Shown: positions 33,194 to 42,115 of the stretch, piece after piece
Numbering within the stretch: position 1 is the stretch's first letter
Layout of the letters: every line of letters begins with the position of its first letter
Assembly: GCF_001421885.1 (NCBI RefSeq)
Contig: NZ_LMLH01000009.1
Location: 7,918 to 71,917, forward strand
Reading direction: 5' to 3'
Source of the DNA: Pseudomonas sp. Leaf48
GTDB taxonomy: Bacteria > Pseudomonadota > Gammaproteobacteria > Pseudomonadales > Pseudomonadaceae
DNA: 64,000 nt
The notes under the pieces: model-generated
Told to the model about the DNA's origin: nothing
Seen by the model: the letters and a program-made list of their open reading frames with translations, nothing else
The model's database searches: none
Program-made: the position numbers and the translations under genes

Positions 33194-34146
33194 AGGGGAC
33201 AGTTGCCAAGCCGGTAGTCGGCATTATCGGGACGGGCGCAATTGGCGGTTTCTACGGTGTGATGCTGGCGCGGGCAGGGTTTGATGTGCATTTTCTGCTG
33301 CGCAGCGAGTTCAGCGCGGTGGCCGAGCGCGGCCTGCACGTTGATAGCGCGCCCCATGGCGCGCTGACGTTGAATCCGGTTCAGGCTTATTCGTCGGCTG
33401 AAGACATGCCACCCTGCGACTGGTTGCTGGTCGGCGCAAAAACCACCAGCAACGCGGATCTGGCACCGGCCATACTCAGGGCCGCGGCGCCGGGGGCGAA
33501 AGTGCTGCTGCTGCAAAATGGCCTGGACGTGGAAGACAGCTTGCGCCAATTGCTCCCCGACTCACTGCATGTGCTAGGCGGGCTTTGCTATATCTGCGTC
33601 CATCGCGAAGGCCTCGGGGTGATCACTCATCAGGCGCTCGGCGCGGTGCATGTCGGCTATCACAGCGGTTGTGCCGATGAAGCGGCGCGCACAGCGATCG
33701 TCGAAGAAGGCGTCGGCCTGTTCCGCGCTGCCGGCATCGACTCCCAGGCCATGGCGAACCTGAATCAGGCGCGCTGGCTGAAACTGGTGTGGAATATTCC
33801 CTACAACGGTCTTTCGGTTTTGCTGGGGGCAAGCACCACACCGCTGATGGCCGATGCCGATAGCCGTATGCTGGTCAAGGCATTGATGGATGAAGTGGTC
33901 CAGGGCGCCATCGCCTGCGGTCATGAGGTGCCGACGGGTTACGCCGAGCATTTGTTCAAGGTCACCGAGAATATGCCCGACTACTGGCCGAGCATGTATC
34001 ACGACTTCCTGCACAAGCGACCACTGGAGCTGGCCGCGATCTATGCCCGTGCGCTGGTGGTGGCCAGGGCGGCGGGATGTGAGATGCCGCGCATCGAGGC
34101 GTTGTATCGTAGCTTGAGTTTTATTGATCGACGCAACCTGGGTTGA
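33190..34146 (+). CDS. 2-dehydropantoate 2-reductase family (ApbA/PanE-like)
   Basis: This 318-residue NADPH-dependent reductase has the Rossmann motif GIIGTGAIGGFYG (about 11-23), the family block LLLQNGLDVED, and the catalytic-region Lys in LNQARWLKLVWNIPYNGLSVLLG with the conserved Asn. Family members make pantoate for coenzyme A, but many genomes carry paralogues with other keto acid substrates. The order thioredoxin-like, PanE-like, 5'-nucleotidase gives no pathway clue, so panE is not assigned. Confidence 0.8.
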   Translation: MKGTVAKPVVGIIGTGAIGGFYGVMLARAGFDVHFLLRSEFSAVAERGLHVDSAPHGALTLNPVQAYSSAEDMPPCDWLLVGAKTTSNADLAPAILRAAAPGAKVLLLQNGLDVEDSLRQLLPDSLHVLGGLCYICVHREGLGVITHQALGAVHVGYHSGCADEAARTAIVEEGVGLFRAAGIDSQAMANLNQARWLKLVWNIPYNGLSVLLGASTTPLMADADSRMLVKALMDEVVQGAIACGHEVPTGYAEHLFKVTENMPDYWPSMYHDFLHKRPLELAAIYARALVVARAAGCEMPRIEALYRSLSFIDRRNLG

Positions 34147-34166
34147 TCGACCCGAGGGGGAAGGGC

Positions 34167-35072
34167 ATGCCGAAGGTTATTGACGACAAACTGGTGCTGG
34201 CGATTTCTTCGCGGGCGCTGTTCGACCTGAGTGAAAGCCACAAGGTTTTCGAGGCGAGTGGTGTCGAGGCCTACCGGCAATATCAGATTGAACACGAGGA
34301 CGAAATCCTCAAACCCGGCGATGCCTTTCCGTTGGTGCAAAAGCTCTTGAGCCTCAATGCCAGGCTGGGCCGCGCCCGGGTCGAGGTAATTCTGGTGTCG
34401 CGCAACAGTGCCGACACCGGCCTGCGGGTGTTCAACTCGATCGACCATTACGGGCTGGCGATTTCCCGCGCGGCATTTGTCGGCGGGCGCAGTCCGTACC
34501 CCTATCTAAAGGCCTTTGGCTGCGACCTGTTTCTCTCGACCCACGCCGAAGACGTACGCAATGCACTGGACGCCGGGTTTGCAGCGGCGACCATTTTGTC
34601 CGGCGGTGCCAGCCGCGCGGCCAGTGACGAATTGCGCATCGCCTTCGATGGCGATGCGGTGTTGTTCTCCGACGAGTCGGAGCGTGTCTATCAGTCCGGT
34701 GGTCTGGAAGCGTTTCAGGCCAGCGAACGTCAAGCCGCCCGTGAGCCATTGCGCGGCGGGCCGTTCAAGGGGTTTCTTGCCGCACTCAATCTGTTGCAGC
34801 GCGAGTTTGCGGACGACGCCTGTCCGATCCGCACCGCCCTGGTGACGGCCCGGTCGGCTCCGGCCCATGAACGGGTTATCCGTACCTTGCGCGAATGGGA
34901 TATTCGTCTGGACGAGTCGCTGTTTCTTGGGGGCCTGACCAAGTCGGCGTTTCTCGAGGCGTTCGCGGCCGATGTGTTTTTCGACGATCAGGCCGGGCAT
35001 TGCGAATTGGCCCGTGAAGTCGTCGCCACCGGTCACGTACCCCATGGCATCAGCAATGAGCTAAAGGTTTAA
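34167..35072 (+). CDS. 5'-nucleotidase (cytosolic NT5C1-like family)
   Basis: This 301-residue protein starts MPKVIDDKLVLAISSRALFDLSE, and includes VILVSRNSADTGLRVFNSIDHYGL, GGRSPYPYLKAFGCDLFLST and FFDDQAGHCELA, the pattern of the cytosolic 5'-nucleotidase family that dephosphorylates nucleoside monophosphates. ATG 34167 is preferred because a GAGGGGGAAGGG tract lies directly upstream; a TTG at 34143 overlapping the previous stop is less likely. It follows the PanE-like gene by 20 bp and is probably cotranscribed. Confidence 0.82.
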   Translation: MPKVIDDKLVLAISSRALFDLSESHKVFEASGVEAYRQYQIEHEDEILKPGDAFPLVQKLLSLNARLGRARVEVILVSRNSADTGLRVFNSIDHYGLAISRAAFVGGRSPYPYLKAFGCDLFLSTHAEDVRNALDAGFAAATILSGGASRAASDELRIAFDGDAVLFSDESERVYQSGGLEAFQASERQAAREPLRGGPFKGFLAALNLLQREFADDACPIRTALVTARSAPAHERVIRTLREWDIRLDESLFLGGLTKSAFLEAFAADVFFDDQAGHCELAREVVATGHVPHGISNELKV

Positions 35073-35167
35073 CCCCGCCGTTCAATGTGTTACGCCGGAC
35101 GTCGTAGTCGCCAAGGCACTGCTAAGCTGAATCAAATCCGAGCCATCTTGCCACTCAAGGAGGTCAT

Positions 35168-35671
35168 ATGATTCGTTCGATGTTGTATGCCACCGACCTC
35201 GGACTGTACGCACCTGTAGTGATGCAGCACGCCCTGGAGCTGGCTCGAACCTTCAATGCCAACTTGTATGTGGTGCACGCGGTCGAGCCCATGGGGCTGT
35301 TTGCCGAATCTGTATTGCAGAGCTATCTCGATGAGCAGGCACTGAACGAGTTCCACAGCCAGGGTCTGAATACGGTGATAGCCAACATTGAACAGCGCGT
35401 ACTGGACAGTTTTCGTGAAGAGTTGGGTGAGGATGGCGAGCATGACCTGGCGCGCATCCAGGCGGTACGCGTGCTGCAGGGGGATCCGGCTCAGGTGATT
35501 CTGGAGCAGGCGCAGAAACTCTCCGTGGATTTGCTGATCGTAGGTAGTCACAGCCAGGGGGCAGGTGTGGACACGCCATTGGGGCGCACCGCAGCGCGTG
35601 TGCTGCAGCTGGCCAAGGTGCCGGTCTATCTGGTGCCGCTGGTGCAACGTCGTCGCCAGGGAGATTTCTAG
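35168..35671 (+). CDS. universal stress protein UspA family
   Basis: This 167-residue single-domain Usp begins MIRSMLYATDLGLYAPVVMQHALELAR. The ATP-binding loop GSHSQGAGVDTPLGRTAARVL fits G-2x-G-9x-G(S/T) near the C-terminus. It is likely an ATP-binding stress protein in the cytoplasm. The start follows AAGGAGGTC, a very strong ribosome site, which suggests high expression. It is monocistronic between the nucleotidase and cysB genes. Confidence 0.88.
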   Translation: MIRSMLYATDLGLYAPVVMQHALELARTFNANLYVVHAVEPMGLFAESVLQSYLDEQALNEFHSQGLNTVIANIEQRVLDSFREELGEDGEHDLARIQAVRVLQGDPAQVILEQAQKLSVDLLIVGSHSQGAGVDTPLGRTAARVLQLAKVPVYLVPLVQRRRQGDF

Positions 35672-35775
35672 AGCATCAATAGTGGCAGTCTGATAAAAAA
35701 GTTCTAGATTTATTCTTCACGCCATTAATATAGTTATATACCGTCGCTGATGCCCGTGGCGTCTACCTGCTTTGA

Positions 35776-36759
<984 letters not shown>

Positions 36760-36765
36760 TTTTGG

Positions 36766-37248
36766 CTAGACGACCTCGGTGACAGCGTACTGTTGCCGGG
36801 CACCCGCCACCAGAATTTCCACCTCATCACCCTCGAACTTGCCCAGCAGGCTTTTGCCCAGGGGAGAGCGGGGGGTGATGACGGTAATCAGCTGGCCCAC
36901 CAGATCGACTTTCAAACCTGCCGCGTCGGGCGCCAGAAACAGCCATTGCTCGCGACCCTTTTCGTCTTCGAGCCCGAGCAACGCGCCCACTTCAATGCCC
37001 CGCCGAGCGTCGTAGGCACGCAGTACCAGATTCTGGCAGAGCGTCAGCGACTGGCGAATTTCCTCCACCCGCCTGGCCTGCCCGGCCGCCAGGTAAGAGG
37101 CTTCCAGGCCCAGGGTGTCGTACTTGTTCTCGGCGATGTTTTCTTCGTGGGTCGCGGTTTCGTAAGCGGTTTGCGCAGCACGTTCGGCGATGTCGAGATC
37201 GATCCGCAGCTTGTCGAGAATCAGTTGGTGGACGCTGAGTTTGTTCAT
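36766..37248 (-). CDS. GreA/GreB-family transcription elongation factor-like protein
   Basis: This 160-residue protein has an N-terminal coiled coil (about residues 1-70, with HEENIAENKYDTLGLEASYLA at the turn, so acidic tip residues are retained) and a Gre C-terminal FKBP-like domain ending in SPLGKSLLGKFEGDEVEI. It is distinct from the true GreB at 24 kb and probably acts in the RNA polymerase secondary channel; whether it stimulates or blocks cleavage is unknown. The start at 37248 lies two bases after the stop of the upstream membrane protein gene. A long open frame continuing upstream is antisense to earP and is rejected. Confidence 0.78.
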   Translation of the reverse strand: MNKLSVHQLILDKLRIDLDIAERAAQTAYETATHEENIAENKYDTLGLEASYLAAGQARRVEEIRQSLTLCQNLVLRAYDARRGIEVGALLGLEDEKGREQWLFLAPDAAGLKVDLVGQLITVITPRSPLGKSLLGKFEGDEVEILVAGARQQYAVTEVV

Positions 37249-37250
37249 GA

Positions 37251-37661
37251 TCAATCGCAGAACTGCAGGACGTTGGCGCGACTTTTTTCGCTGGGTATGG
37301 TCCGGTCCTGCTGCAGCCAGAACTGGCAGGCAGGATTGGCCAGATTGCGGCCGCTGCTGCGCGCCTGGTCGAGTCGTTGCTGTTGTTCGTTCTTGCGCAG
37401 GTTTTCTTCGTACTGGTCGAACAGCGGGCTCTGCGCCGGGATGTCCGGTACCGGTTGCGCCGCTACCGGCGGTTTGGCCAGTTGCTCGATCGCTGCCGAG
37501 ACCGGGGCCAGTTGCTCGCTGAACAGCAGGCGCGAAGCGAGCCAGCAGGTCAGCGCGATGGCGACGAAACCCAGCCATACGCCGAGGGCAATACTGCCGG
37601 TCAGTTGCAGGGCATTGAGCCGGATCGGCAAGTGACGGCGGGGGGTGGCACGGTAGGTCAT
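37251..37661 (-). CDS. hypothetical single-pass membrane protein
   Basis: This 136-residue protein has one transmembrane helix at about residues 22-44 (GSIALGVWLGFVAIALTCWLA), then a Pro/Ala-rich stretch (AKPPVAAQPVPDIPAQSP), a charged helical part (YEENLRKNEQQQRLDQARSSGRN) and a C-terminal segment with two Cys (ANPACQFW, LQFCD). No family with known function is recognised. Its stop is two bases from the start of the Gre-like gene, so they form an operon. The gene is divergent from earP. Confidence 0.68.
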   Translation of the reverse strand: MTYRATPRRHLPIRLNALQLTGSIALGVWLGFVAIALTCWLASRLLFSEQLAPVSAAIEQLAKPPVAAQPVPDIPAQSPLFDQYEENLRKNEQQQRLDQARSSGRNLANPACQFWLQQDRTIPSEKSRANVLQFCD

Positions 37662-37785
37662 GGTTGCCTCCTGGCGAAGGGTCGCGGGCGAGTGCCGATT
37701 GTCGCATGAAGATTAATTGCCGTCGGCTCTTCTGCGCGGGGTAATTTATGCGGACAATCGGCGCCTTTGCCAACGGGAGCCCGCA

Positions 37786-38928
37786 ATGCCTGAACTGAAA
37801 ACCCGCTGGGATATATTTTGCACCGTGGTGGATAACTTCGGCGACATTGGCGTGACCTGGCGCCTGGCCCGGCAACTGGTAGCCGAACAGGGTCTGGCGG
37901 TACGCCTGTGGGTCGATGATCTGCGGGCTTTCGAGCGTCTGTGCCCGGATATCGACATCCACCTTTCGCAGCAGTGGCAACAGGGTGTCGAGGTACGTCA
38001 GTGGCCCGCCGAGTGGCCGCCGACGCAAGCTGGCGATGTGGTGATTGCCGCGTTCGCCTGCCAGTTGCCCGGCGCTTACATGGAGGCCATGGCGGAGCGG
38101 GAAAAACCGCCGCTGTGGATGAATCTCGATTACCTGAGCGCCGAGGACTGGGTGATTGGCTGCCACGGCTTGCCTTCGGTGAAGTACAAGAATGTGCAGA
38201 AGTACTTTTTCTTCCCCGGATTCCAGAAGGGCACCGGCGGTCTGTTGCGTGAGCGCGAGTTGCTGGAGCAGCGCCGGCAATTTCAGCAAAGTCCCGAAAG
38301 CCAGCGAACATTCCTGCAAGGTCTGGGAGTTGATCGCGCGCCGGGCGCGCAGTTGATCTCGCTGTTTGCCTACGAAAATACCGGGCTGGCCAGTTGGCTC
38401 GATGCAATGGCCGCAGATTCGACGAGCACTCATCTGTTGGTGCCCGAAGGTCGGATTCTTGGCGATGTCGAGTGTTGGCTCGCAGAGAAGGGGCTGGCAG
38501 CCGGCGCCGTGCATGTACGGGGTGCCTTGACCGTGCAAGTGCTGACGTTCGTCCGCCAGGATCAATATGACCGCTTGTTGTGGTGTTGCGATTTCAATGC
38601 CGTGCGCGGCGAAGATTCCTTCGTGCGCGCCCAATGGGCCGGCCGGCCGTTGCTCTGGCACATCTATCAGCAGGAAGAAGACGTCCACCTGGACAAGCTC
38701 GAAGCCTTCCTGGAACTCTATGTAAAGGGCCTGTCTGAACCTGCGGGCGAGGCGATCAGCGGTCTATGGCGAGCATGGAATGCCGGTGAGAAAATGACCG
38801 ACCACTGGCAATCCACTCGTAAACACTGGCCAGAGCTGGAAAAACACGCCGAGAAGTGGTGTCTGGAACAGGCCTTGCAGGCCGATCTTGCCACGGCGCT
38901 GGTACAGTTTTATGGAAATTGGATATGA
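37786..38928 (+). CDS. earP: EF-P arginine rhamnosyltransferase EarP
   Basis: This 380-residue inverting GT-B glycosyltransferase moves rhamnose from dTDP-L-rhamnose to Arg32 of elongation factor P. The key acidic residues are present: Asp16 and Asp20 in CTVVDNFGDIG and Glu276 in FNAVRGEDSFVRAQWAGRP, the nucleotide-sugar-binding loop. ATG 37786 gives an N-terminus (MPELKTRWDIF) matching the family; an upstream in-frame start is rejected. efp begins 48 bp downstream on the same strand. The donor sugar is made by the rml enzymes, three of which are encoded at 4.9-7.8 kb. Confidence 0.95.
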   Translation: MPELKTRWDIFCTVVDNFGDIGVTWRLARQLVAEQGLAVRLWVDDLRAFERLCPDIDIHLSQQWQQGVEVRQWPAEWPPTQAGDVVIAAFACQLPGAYMEAMAEREKPPLWMNLDYLSAEDWVIGCHGLPSVKYKNVQKYFFFPGFQKGTGGLLRERELLEQRRQFQQSPESQRTFLQGLGVDRAPGAQLISLFAYENTGLASWLDAMAADSTSTHLLVPEGRILGDVECWLAEKGLAAGAVHVRGALTVQVLTFVRQDQYDRLLWCCDFNAVRGEDSFVRAQWAGRPLLWHIYQQEEDVHLDKLEAFLELYVKGLSEPAGEAISGLWRAWNAGEKMTDHWQSTRKHWPELEKHAEKWCLEQALQADLATALVQFYGNWI

Positions 38929-38976
38929 TACGCGGCCTAGATTTTTGTAAATCCCATCCAAATTCGGATATTCGCA

Positions 38977-39546
38977 ATGAAAACTGGTAAAGAACTGAAA
39001 CCCGGTACCGTGATCCGTCTCGAAAACGATCCTTGGCTGGTTCAGAAAGCTGAATTCACCAAGTCTGGTCGTAACAGCGCGATCATGAAGACCAAGCTGA
39101 AAAACCTGCTGACCGGTTACAAGACCGAGATCGTTTACAGCGCCGACGACAAACTGGACGACGTAATCCTCGACCGTAAAGAAGCGACCCTGTCCTTCAT
39201 CAACGGCGACACCTACACGTTCATGGACACCACTGACTACACCATGTACGAGCTGAACGCCGAAGACATCGAAAGCGTTCTGCCATTCATCGAAGAAGGC
39301 ATGACCGACGTCTGCGAAGCCGTGTTCTTTGAAGAGCGCCTGGTTTCCGTAGAGCTGCCGACCACTATCGTGCGTCAGATTGACTACACCGAAGGTTCCG
39401 CCCGCGGCGACACTTCCGGCAAGGTGATGAAGCCTGCCAAACTGAAGAACGGTACCGAGCTGTCGGTTGCTGACTTCATCGAAATCGGCGACATGATCGA
39501 GATCGATACCCGCGAAGGCGGTTCCTACAAAGGCCGTGCCAAATAA
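38977..39546 (+). CDS. efp: translation elongation factor P
   Basis: This 189-residue three-domain factor relieves ribosome stalling at polyproline stretches. Domain I carries the acceptor loop [12 protein letters not shown] with Arg32 at its tip, the residue rhamnosylated by EarP; lysine-type EF-P (EpmA/EpmB dependent) would have Lys here. The C-terminal OB domain includes [14 protein letters not shown]. The sequence uses codons typical of highly expressed Pseudomonas genes. It is followed by a strong terminator and forms a natural pair with earP. Confidence 0.97.
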   Translation: MKTGKELKPGTVIRLENDPWLVQKAEFTKSGRNSAIMKTKLKNLLTGYKTEIVYSADDKLDDVILDRKEATLSFINGDTYTFMDTTDYTMYELNAEDIESVLPFIEEGMTDVCEAVFFEERLVSVELPTTIVRQIDYTEGSARGDTSGKVMKPAKLKNGTELSVADFIEIGDMIEIDTREGGSYKGRAK

Positions 39547-39567
39547 GCACTGCTTGAGGAATGAAAA

Positions 39568-39595
39568 AGCCCGACCATTGAGTCGGGCTTTTTTT
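39568..39595 (+). terminator. intrinsic terminator of efp
   Basis: AAGCCCGAC (39568-39576) pairs with GTCGGGCTT (39582-39590), followed by Ts. It lies 22 bp beyond the efp stop. Confidence 0.92.
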
Positions 39596-39615
39596 CGCCT
39601 GGATGAAACCCGCCT

Positions 39616-39731
39616 CCTGTAGGAGCGAGCGTGCTCGCGATGGTCTTTAACGATAACGCGGGCTTGCTGAGTGCCCGCGTTGTCTGGACGCTCCTCGTCG
39701 GTACGCCGCCCGGAGCCTGCTCGCTCCTACA
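39616..39731. repeat. REP doublet between efp and ohr
   Basis: CTGTAGGAGCGAGCGTGCTCGCGA on the left and, inverted, GGAGCCTGCTCGCTCCTACAG on the right mark the ends. A middle part contains a further GCGGGC/GCCCGC hairpin. This is a CTGTAGGAGCGAGC-type REP pair between convergent genes. Confidence 0.85.
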
Positions 39732-39750
39732 GTAGGGCACTTGCCAACGG

Positions 39751-40170
39751 TTAGACCGCAACGTGAAGACGCACATCTACATTGCCACGGGTAGCGTTGG
39801 AGTACGGGCAAACCTGGTGGGCGGCGTCGACCAGACTTTGCGCGTCGGCCTGTTCAAGTCCTGGCAGGCTGACATGCAGGTCGATGTCCAGACCGAAACC
39901 GCCAGGGATCTGGCCAATGCCGACGTGTGCGGTGATCGAAGTATCGTTCGGGATGCTGCGTTTGCTCTGGCTGGCAACGAATTTCAGGGCGCCGATGAAG
40001 CAGGCGGAGTAGCCAGCGGCGAACAGTTGCTCCGGGTTGGTAGCTGCGCCACCTGCACCGCCGAGTTCTTTCGGGGTAGCGAGTTTGACGTCGAGGATGT
40101 TGTCGCTCGAAACCGCACGACCGTCACGGCCACCGGTGGAAGTTGCGACTGCGGTATAGAGAGTTTGCAT
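39751..40170 (-). CDS. ohr: organic hydroperoxide resistance protein Ohr
   Basis: This 139-residue thiol peroxidase of the Ohr/OsmC family reduces organic and fatty-acid hydroperoxides using lipoylated proteins. The catalytic Cys57 (GYSACFIGAL) and resolving Cys121 (QVCPYSNATRGN) are both present, as is the Arg loop GRDGRAVSSD. ATG 40170 follows GAGG with eight bases of spacing; upstream in-frame codons are rejected. The repressor gene ohrR lies upstream in the same direction, and a palindromic site between them is a likely operator. Confidence 0.96.
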   Translation of the reverse strand: MQTLYTAVATSTGGRDGRAVSSDNILDVKLATPKELGGAGGAATNPEQLFAAGYSACFIGALKFVASQSKRSIPNDTSITAHVGIGQIPGGFGLDIDLHVSLPGLEQADAQSLVDAAHQVCPYSNATRGNVDVRLHVAV

Positions 40171-40241
40171 GGTGGAAGCCTCATTTGGAATTTGGTGTTT
40201 TGCGCTAAATGTTTGCGCATTAAGTAAGTGCGAGATGAATA

Positions 40242-40268
40242 TATTGCGCAAATAATTAGCGCGCAATA
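40242..40268. promoter_or_regulatory. candidate OhrR operator upstream of ohr
   Basis: TATTGCGC (40242-40249) and GCGCAATA (40261-40268) form a perfect inverted repeat with an 11-base AT-rich spacer, 72 bp upstream of the ohr start. ATTGCGC/GCGCAAT half-sites resemble OhrR-binding sequences described in other proteobacteria. Confidence 0.55.
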
Positions 40269-40390
40269 TAAATTCTGAAAAAATCCCCAGTGATCAAGTC
40301 GATGACGGCATGTGACGGGTTGTGAGAGCCGGTTTAGAGCCTTTCCGGCAGGCTTCTCAGCGATGAATATTTTTGCCCAGTGAAAAACAA

Positions 40391-40482
40391 CTGTGGGAGC
40401 GGGCTTGCTCGCGAAGGCGCAGGGTCAGGCAATCCAGAGGTTGACTGACACATCGCTTTCGCGAGCAAGCCCGCTCCCACAG
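40391..40482. repeat. REP doublet, 25-bp perfect inverted repeat
   Basis: CTGTGGGAGCGGGCTTGCTC... at 40391-40415 is the exact reverse complement of 40458-40482. It lies directly downstream of the ohrR stop, between two genes transcribed in the same direction. Confidence 0.9.
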
Positions 40483-40502
40483 GTTTTTTGTATGACTTGA
40501 GG

Positions 40503-40964
40503 TTAGAGGCTGGCTTGCAGGTGGCTGCGCAGTTCTTGTAGCTCCGCTTGCAGTTTCTGCAGTCGCTGCAGCGTCATCCCGCTGGCGCCGAGGATGCATT
40601 GGGGGATGCCACGGGCCTTGTCGCGCAGGGCGCGGCCCTGTTCGGTGAGTTCGACGATCACCACCCGTTCATCTTCGCGACTGCGGGTGCGGCTGAGCAG
40701 GCCTTCGGTTTCCAGGCGCTTGAGCAGGGGTGTGAGCGAACCTGGGTCGGTCAGCAGCCGTGTGCTGATTTCGCCTACGGTCAAACCGTCCCGTTCCCAC
40801 AGCACCATCATCGCCAGGTATTGTGGGTAGGTCAGGCCCAGCGCTTGCAGCAGGGGTTTATAGACCTTGGTCATCATCAATGAAGTGGAATGCAGGGCGA
40901 AGCAGGCCTGATTGTCCAGCAACAGATGGTCGCAGTTGTCCGGGGTGCCGTGTTTGGTGGTCAT
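40503..40964 (-). CDS. ohrR: organic peroxide-sensing MarR-type repressor OhrR
   Basis: This 153-residue winged-helix dimer represses ohr until its reactive Cys is oxidised. Cys21 in NQACFALHS is at the sensing position, and the surrounding [25 protein letters not shown] is diagnostic for OhrR. The wing is DERVVIVELTEQG. A second Cys (PQCILGA, about residue 122) could act as the resolving Cys of the 2-Cys OhrR type. It is paralogous to the OspR-like gene at 56.7 kb. Confidence 0.93.
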   Translation of the reverse strand: MTTKHGTPDNCDHLLLDNQACFALHSTSLMMTKVYKPLLQALGLTYPQYLAMMVLWERDGLTVGEISTRLLTDPGSLTPLLKRLETEGLLSRTRSREDERVVIVELTEQGRALRDKARGIPQCILGASGMTLQRLQKLQAELQELRSHLQASL

Positions 40965-41048
40965 GTCAAAGCCTTGATCTGTGATTTATAGAATCTAGCG
41001 GCCAAATCTTTAATGCGCCAGATAATTTTCAATCAAGGTTTACCCACG

Positions 41049-42005
41049 TCAGTGCTGTTGCAGATGGGTTTGCAGCACCAGATCCCAAGGCGGTAAGGGG
41101 CTGAAACGGGTTTTCAGGTATTCCAGCAACAAGCGGCTGCGGGAGTTGGGTTGCTGCTCCAGGCGCAAGGCGTAGATACCGGCGCTCTCCGGCTTTGGCA
41201 GGCCGGCTTCGCAGAACAACGGCAGCAGTTCACCGCGCAGCAGGTATTCACTGGCGAGCCAGGTCGGCAAGTGTGCGATGCCCAAACCGGCCAGCGCACC
41301 GCAGACCAATGCTTCGGCATTGTTGGCGCTCATTCGGATTCGCGCCGGGCGGTGCAGATACATCTGCCCGTCGCGTTCGAAGCGCCAGGCGAACGGCGGG
41401 GCGAGGCCATCCCAGTCGAGGCCATCGTGTCCGTTCAATTGCTCCGGATCGGTCGGCACTCCGCGTCGCTGCAAATAATCCGGACTGGCGCATGCGATGC
41501 GCACCATGCTCGCAAGCGGCGTGGCCACCAATCGGCTGTCAGCCATCAGTCCGGCACGCAGTACGAGATCGACCTTGCCCAGATTCAAACCTTGCATGTC
41601 GACAAAACTGTCGATCAAGTGCAACTGGACGTCGAGGCCGGGATACAGCAATAAAAAGTCGGCAACCACGGGGGCCAGGTGTCGCCGCCCGAACGCCGCC
41701 GGTGCATCCACCCGGATCAGGCCTTCCGGCGCGCTGCTCAGGGACACAGCTTCGGCCCGGGCCAGGCGCAGCTCGGCGACAATCCGCCGGGCGCGCTCGG
41801 CAAAGGCCAGTCCCGCCGGTGTGGCACGTACCGCATGGGTGCTGCGAAGGAACAACTGGCTGCCGACCGCACGCTCCAGGCTGTCGATCCGTCGTGACAC
41901 GGCCGAAGGTGTCAGCGGGTGGCGGCGCGAGGCGGCGGAAAAACTGCCGGTTTCCAGCACATCGAGAAACAAACCAAGTTGCTCGGTCAGTTGATTGGGA
42001 TTCAT
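41049..42005 (-). CDS. LysR family transcriptional regulator
   Basis: This 318-residue regulator has an N-terminal helix-turn-helix (about 8-65: FLDVLETGSFSAASRRHPLTPSAVSRRIDSLE, quoted in part as TPSAVSRRIDSLE) and a LysR substrate-binding domain. It is divergent from the TauE/SafE-type permease gene with 110 bp between starts, so it may control that gene, which is the usual LysR arrangement. The effector is unknown. Downstream is ohrR in the same direction. Confidence 0.85.
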   Translation of the reverse strand: MNPNQLTEQLGLFLDVLETGSFSAASRRHPLTPSAVSRRIDSLERAVGSQLFLRSTHAVRATPAGLAFAERARRIVAELRLARAEAVSLSSAPEGLIRVDAPAAFGRRHLAPVVADFLLLYPGLDVQLHLIDSFVDMQGLNLGKVDLVLRAGLMADSRLVATPLASMVRIACASPDYLQRRGVPTDPEQLNGHDGLDWDGLAPPFAWRFERDGQMYLHRPARIRMSANNAEALVCGALAGLGIAHLPTWLASEYLLRGELLPLFCEAGLPKPESAGIYALRLEQQPNSRSRLLLEYLKTRFSPLPPWDLVLQTHLQQH

Positions 42006-42115
42006 GGCGTTCTGCGCTTATGCGGATGTGGCAAAGCCATTGTGCGTCGCTATGCGTTTCCCCGCCACAAACATCTGCGTAGGATCAAAGCCTGATGTGA
42101 GTGGGGGAAATCGCA

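Larger units (their letters stand above)
40171..40502. other. 332-bp ohrR-ohr intergenic region
   Basis: It holds the candidate OhrR operator next to ohr, with a second GCGC-containing AT-rich motif (TTTGCGCTAAATGTTTGCGCATT, about 40198-40221) between it and the gene. A REP doublet occupies the ohrR-proximal end. No gene is seen. Confidence 0.6.

Noticed and set aside
36766..38688. 640-codon minus-strand frame continuing upstream of the Gre-like gene
   Set aside because: The part beyond 37248 is antisense to earP and to a separate membrane protein gene and shows no homology; only the Gre-like part is real.
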